From: G963668605 sp963793625
GTDB taxonomy: Bacteria; Acidobacteriota; Terriglobia; Bryobacterales; Bryobacteraceae
Direction: 5' to 3'
Length of the DNA: 64,000 nucleotides
Assembly: GCA_963793625.1 (NCBI GenBank)
Contig: CAWCAT010000004.1
Location: 124,001-188,000, forward strand
Below, piece by piece: positions 63,951 through 64,000 of the stretch (position 1 is its first letter; every line of letters starts with the position of its first letter). The notes below the pieces were generated by a model, which was given only the letters and a program-made list of their open reading frames with translations, ran no database searches and was not told where the DNA came from. The translations under genes and the position numbers were made by a program.

Positions 63951-64000
63951 GCCACCACCCTCAGGCGATCCAGAGCTTCGATCACCTGGAGCGTTGTCAC
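63947..64000 (-). CDS. Partial upstream gene of the msbA-like operon (C-terminal end only)
   Basis: The last 17 codons (VTTLQVIEALDRLRVVA then stop) of a gene whose stop overlaps the start of the transporter (GTGA). Too short to identify. In similar operons a lipid-A or glycosyltransferase gene is common here, which is inference only. Confidence 0.5.
   Translation of the reverse strand: MTTLQVIEALDRLRVVA

Overview
The window looks like a chromosomal segment of an Acidobacteriota member, probably close to Solibacter/Bryobacter. This is inference from gene content: two long Oar-like TonB-dependent receptors with N-terminal carboxypeptidase-regulatory domains, a PEP-CTERM protein, many TPR and VWA proteins with Sec or Tat signals, and a dense core-gene operon. 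There is no plasmid, phage or CRISPR signature. The only mobile element recognised is one IS256-family insertion sequence.

Layout. 1-5840 (minus strand): a YHS-domain membrane protein, a carboxypeptidase-regulatory/TPR protein, an IS256-family element (1853-3415) splitting a secreted protein gene, a damaged exported protein gene and a radical SAM/SPASM enzyme. 5885-13385 (minus): a MoxR-DUF58-VWA cluster in which two BatA-like/VWA proteins are joined into one reading frame of about 1424 residues, a small membrane protein and a CYTH phosphatase/cyclase. 13446-14456 (plus): tRNA-Arg(TCG) and a PEP-CTERM protein. 14514-25572: a catabolic-looking locus with overlapping divergent promoters. Leftwards run an Oar-like receptor, a YncE/phosphoesterase fusion and a terpene-cyclase-like fragment; rightwards run a GntR/FCD regulator, a parallel beta-helix protein and a Tat-exported putative hydrolase. 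25576-28517: DedA-rhodanese fusion, Tat-exported M14-like protein and DUF1624 membrane protein. 28569-33870 (plus): glutamate dehydrogenase, mutS, anmK and a zinc-ribbon PspC protein. 34202-42971: exported protein, pckA, glnE, MOSC protein, glnA and xseA, so PEP formation and glutamine synthetase with its adenylyltransferase lie together. 43066-46514: a decayed second Oar-like receptor. 46581-56645: guaB, an exported methyltransferase, a VWA-like protein, a YkgJ cysteine-cluster protein, ssb, a two-component system, an M23 peptidase, a DksA-zinc-finger/PP2C phosphatase, a TPR protein, a thioesterase and a divergent Hfq. 56738-64000 (minus): a tightly overlapped operon msbA-like, yicC, gmk, rpoZ, coaBC, udg, tmk, holB.

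Quality note. Several genes that should be intact (mutS, glnA, xseA, the VWA fusion, the sensor kinase, the TPR gene) each carry one extra base. Removing it restores family motifs and a length divisible by three. This points to insertion-type sequencing or assembly errors rather than biology, and it lowers trust in any frameshift here. The second Oar-like gene carries about seven lesions and may be a true pseudogene.
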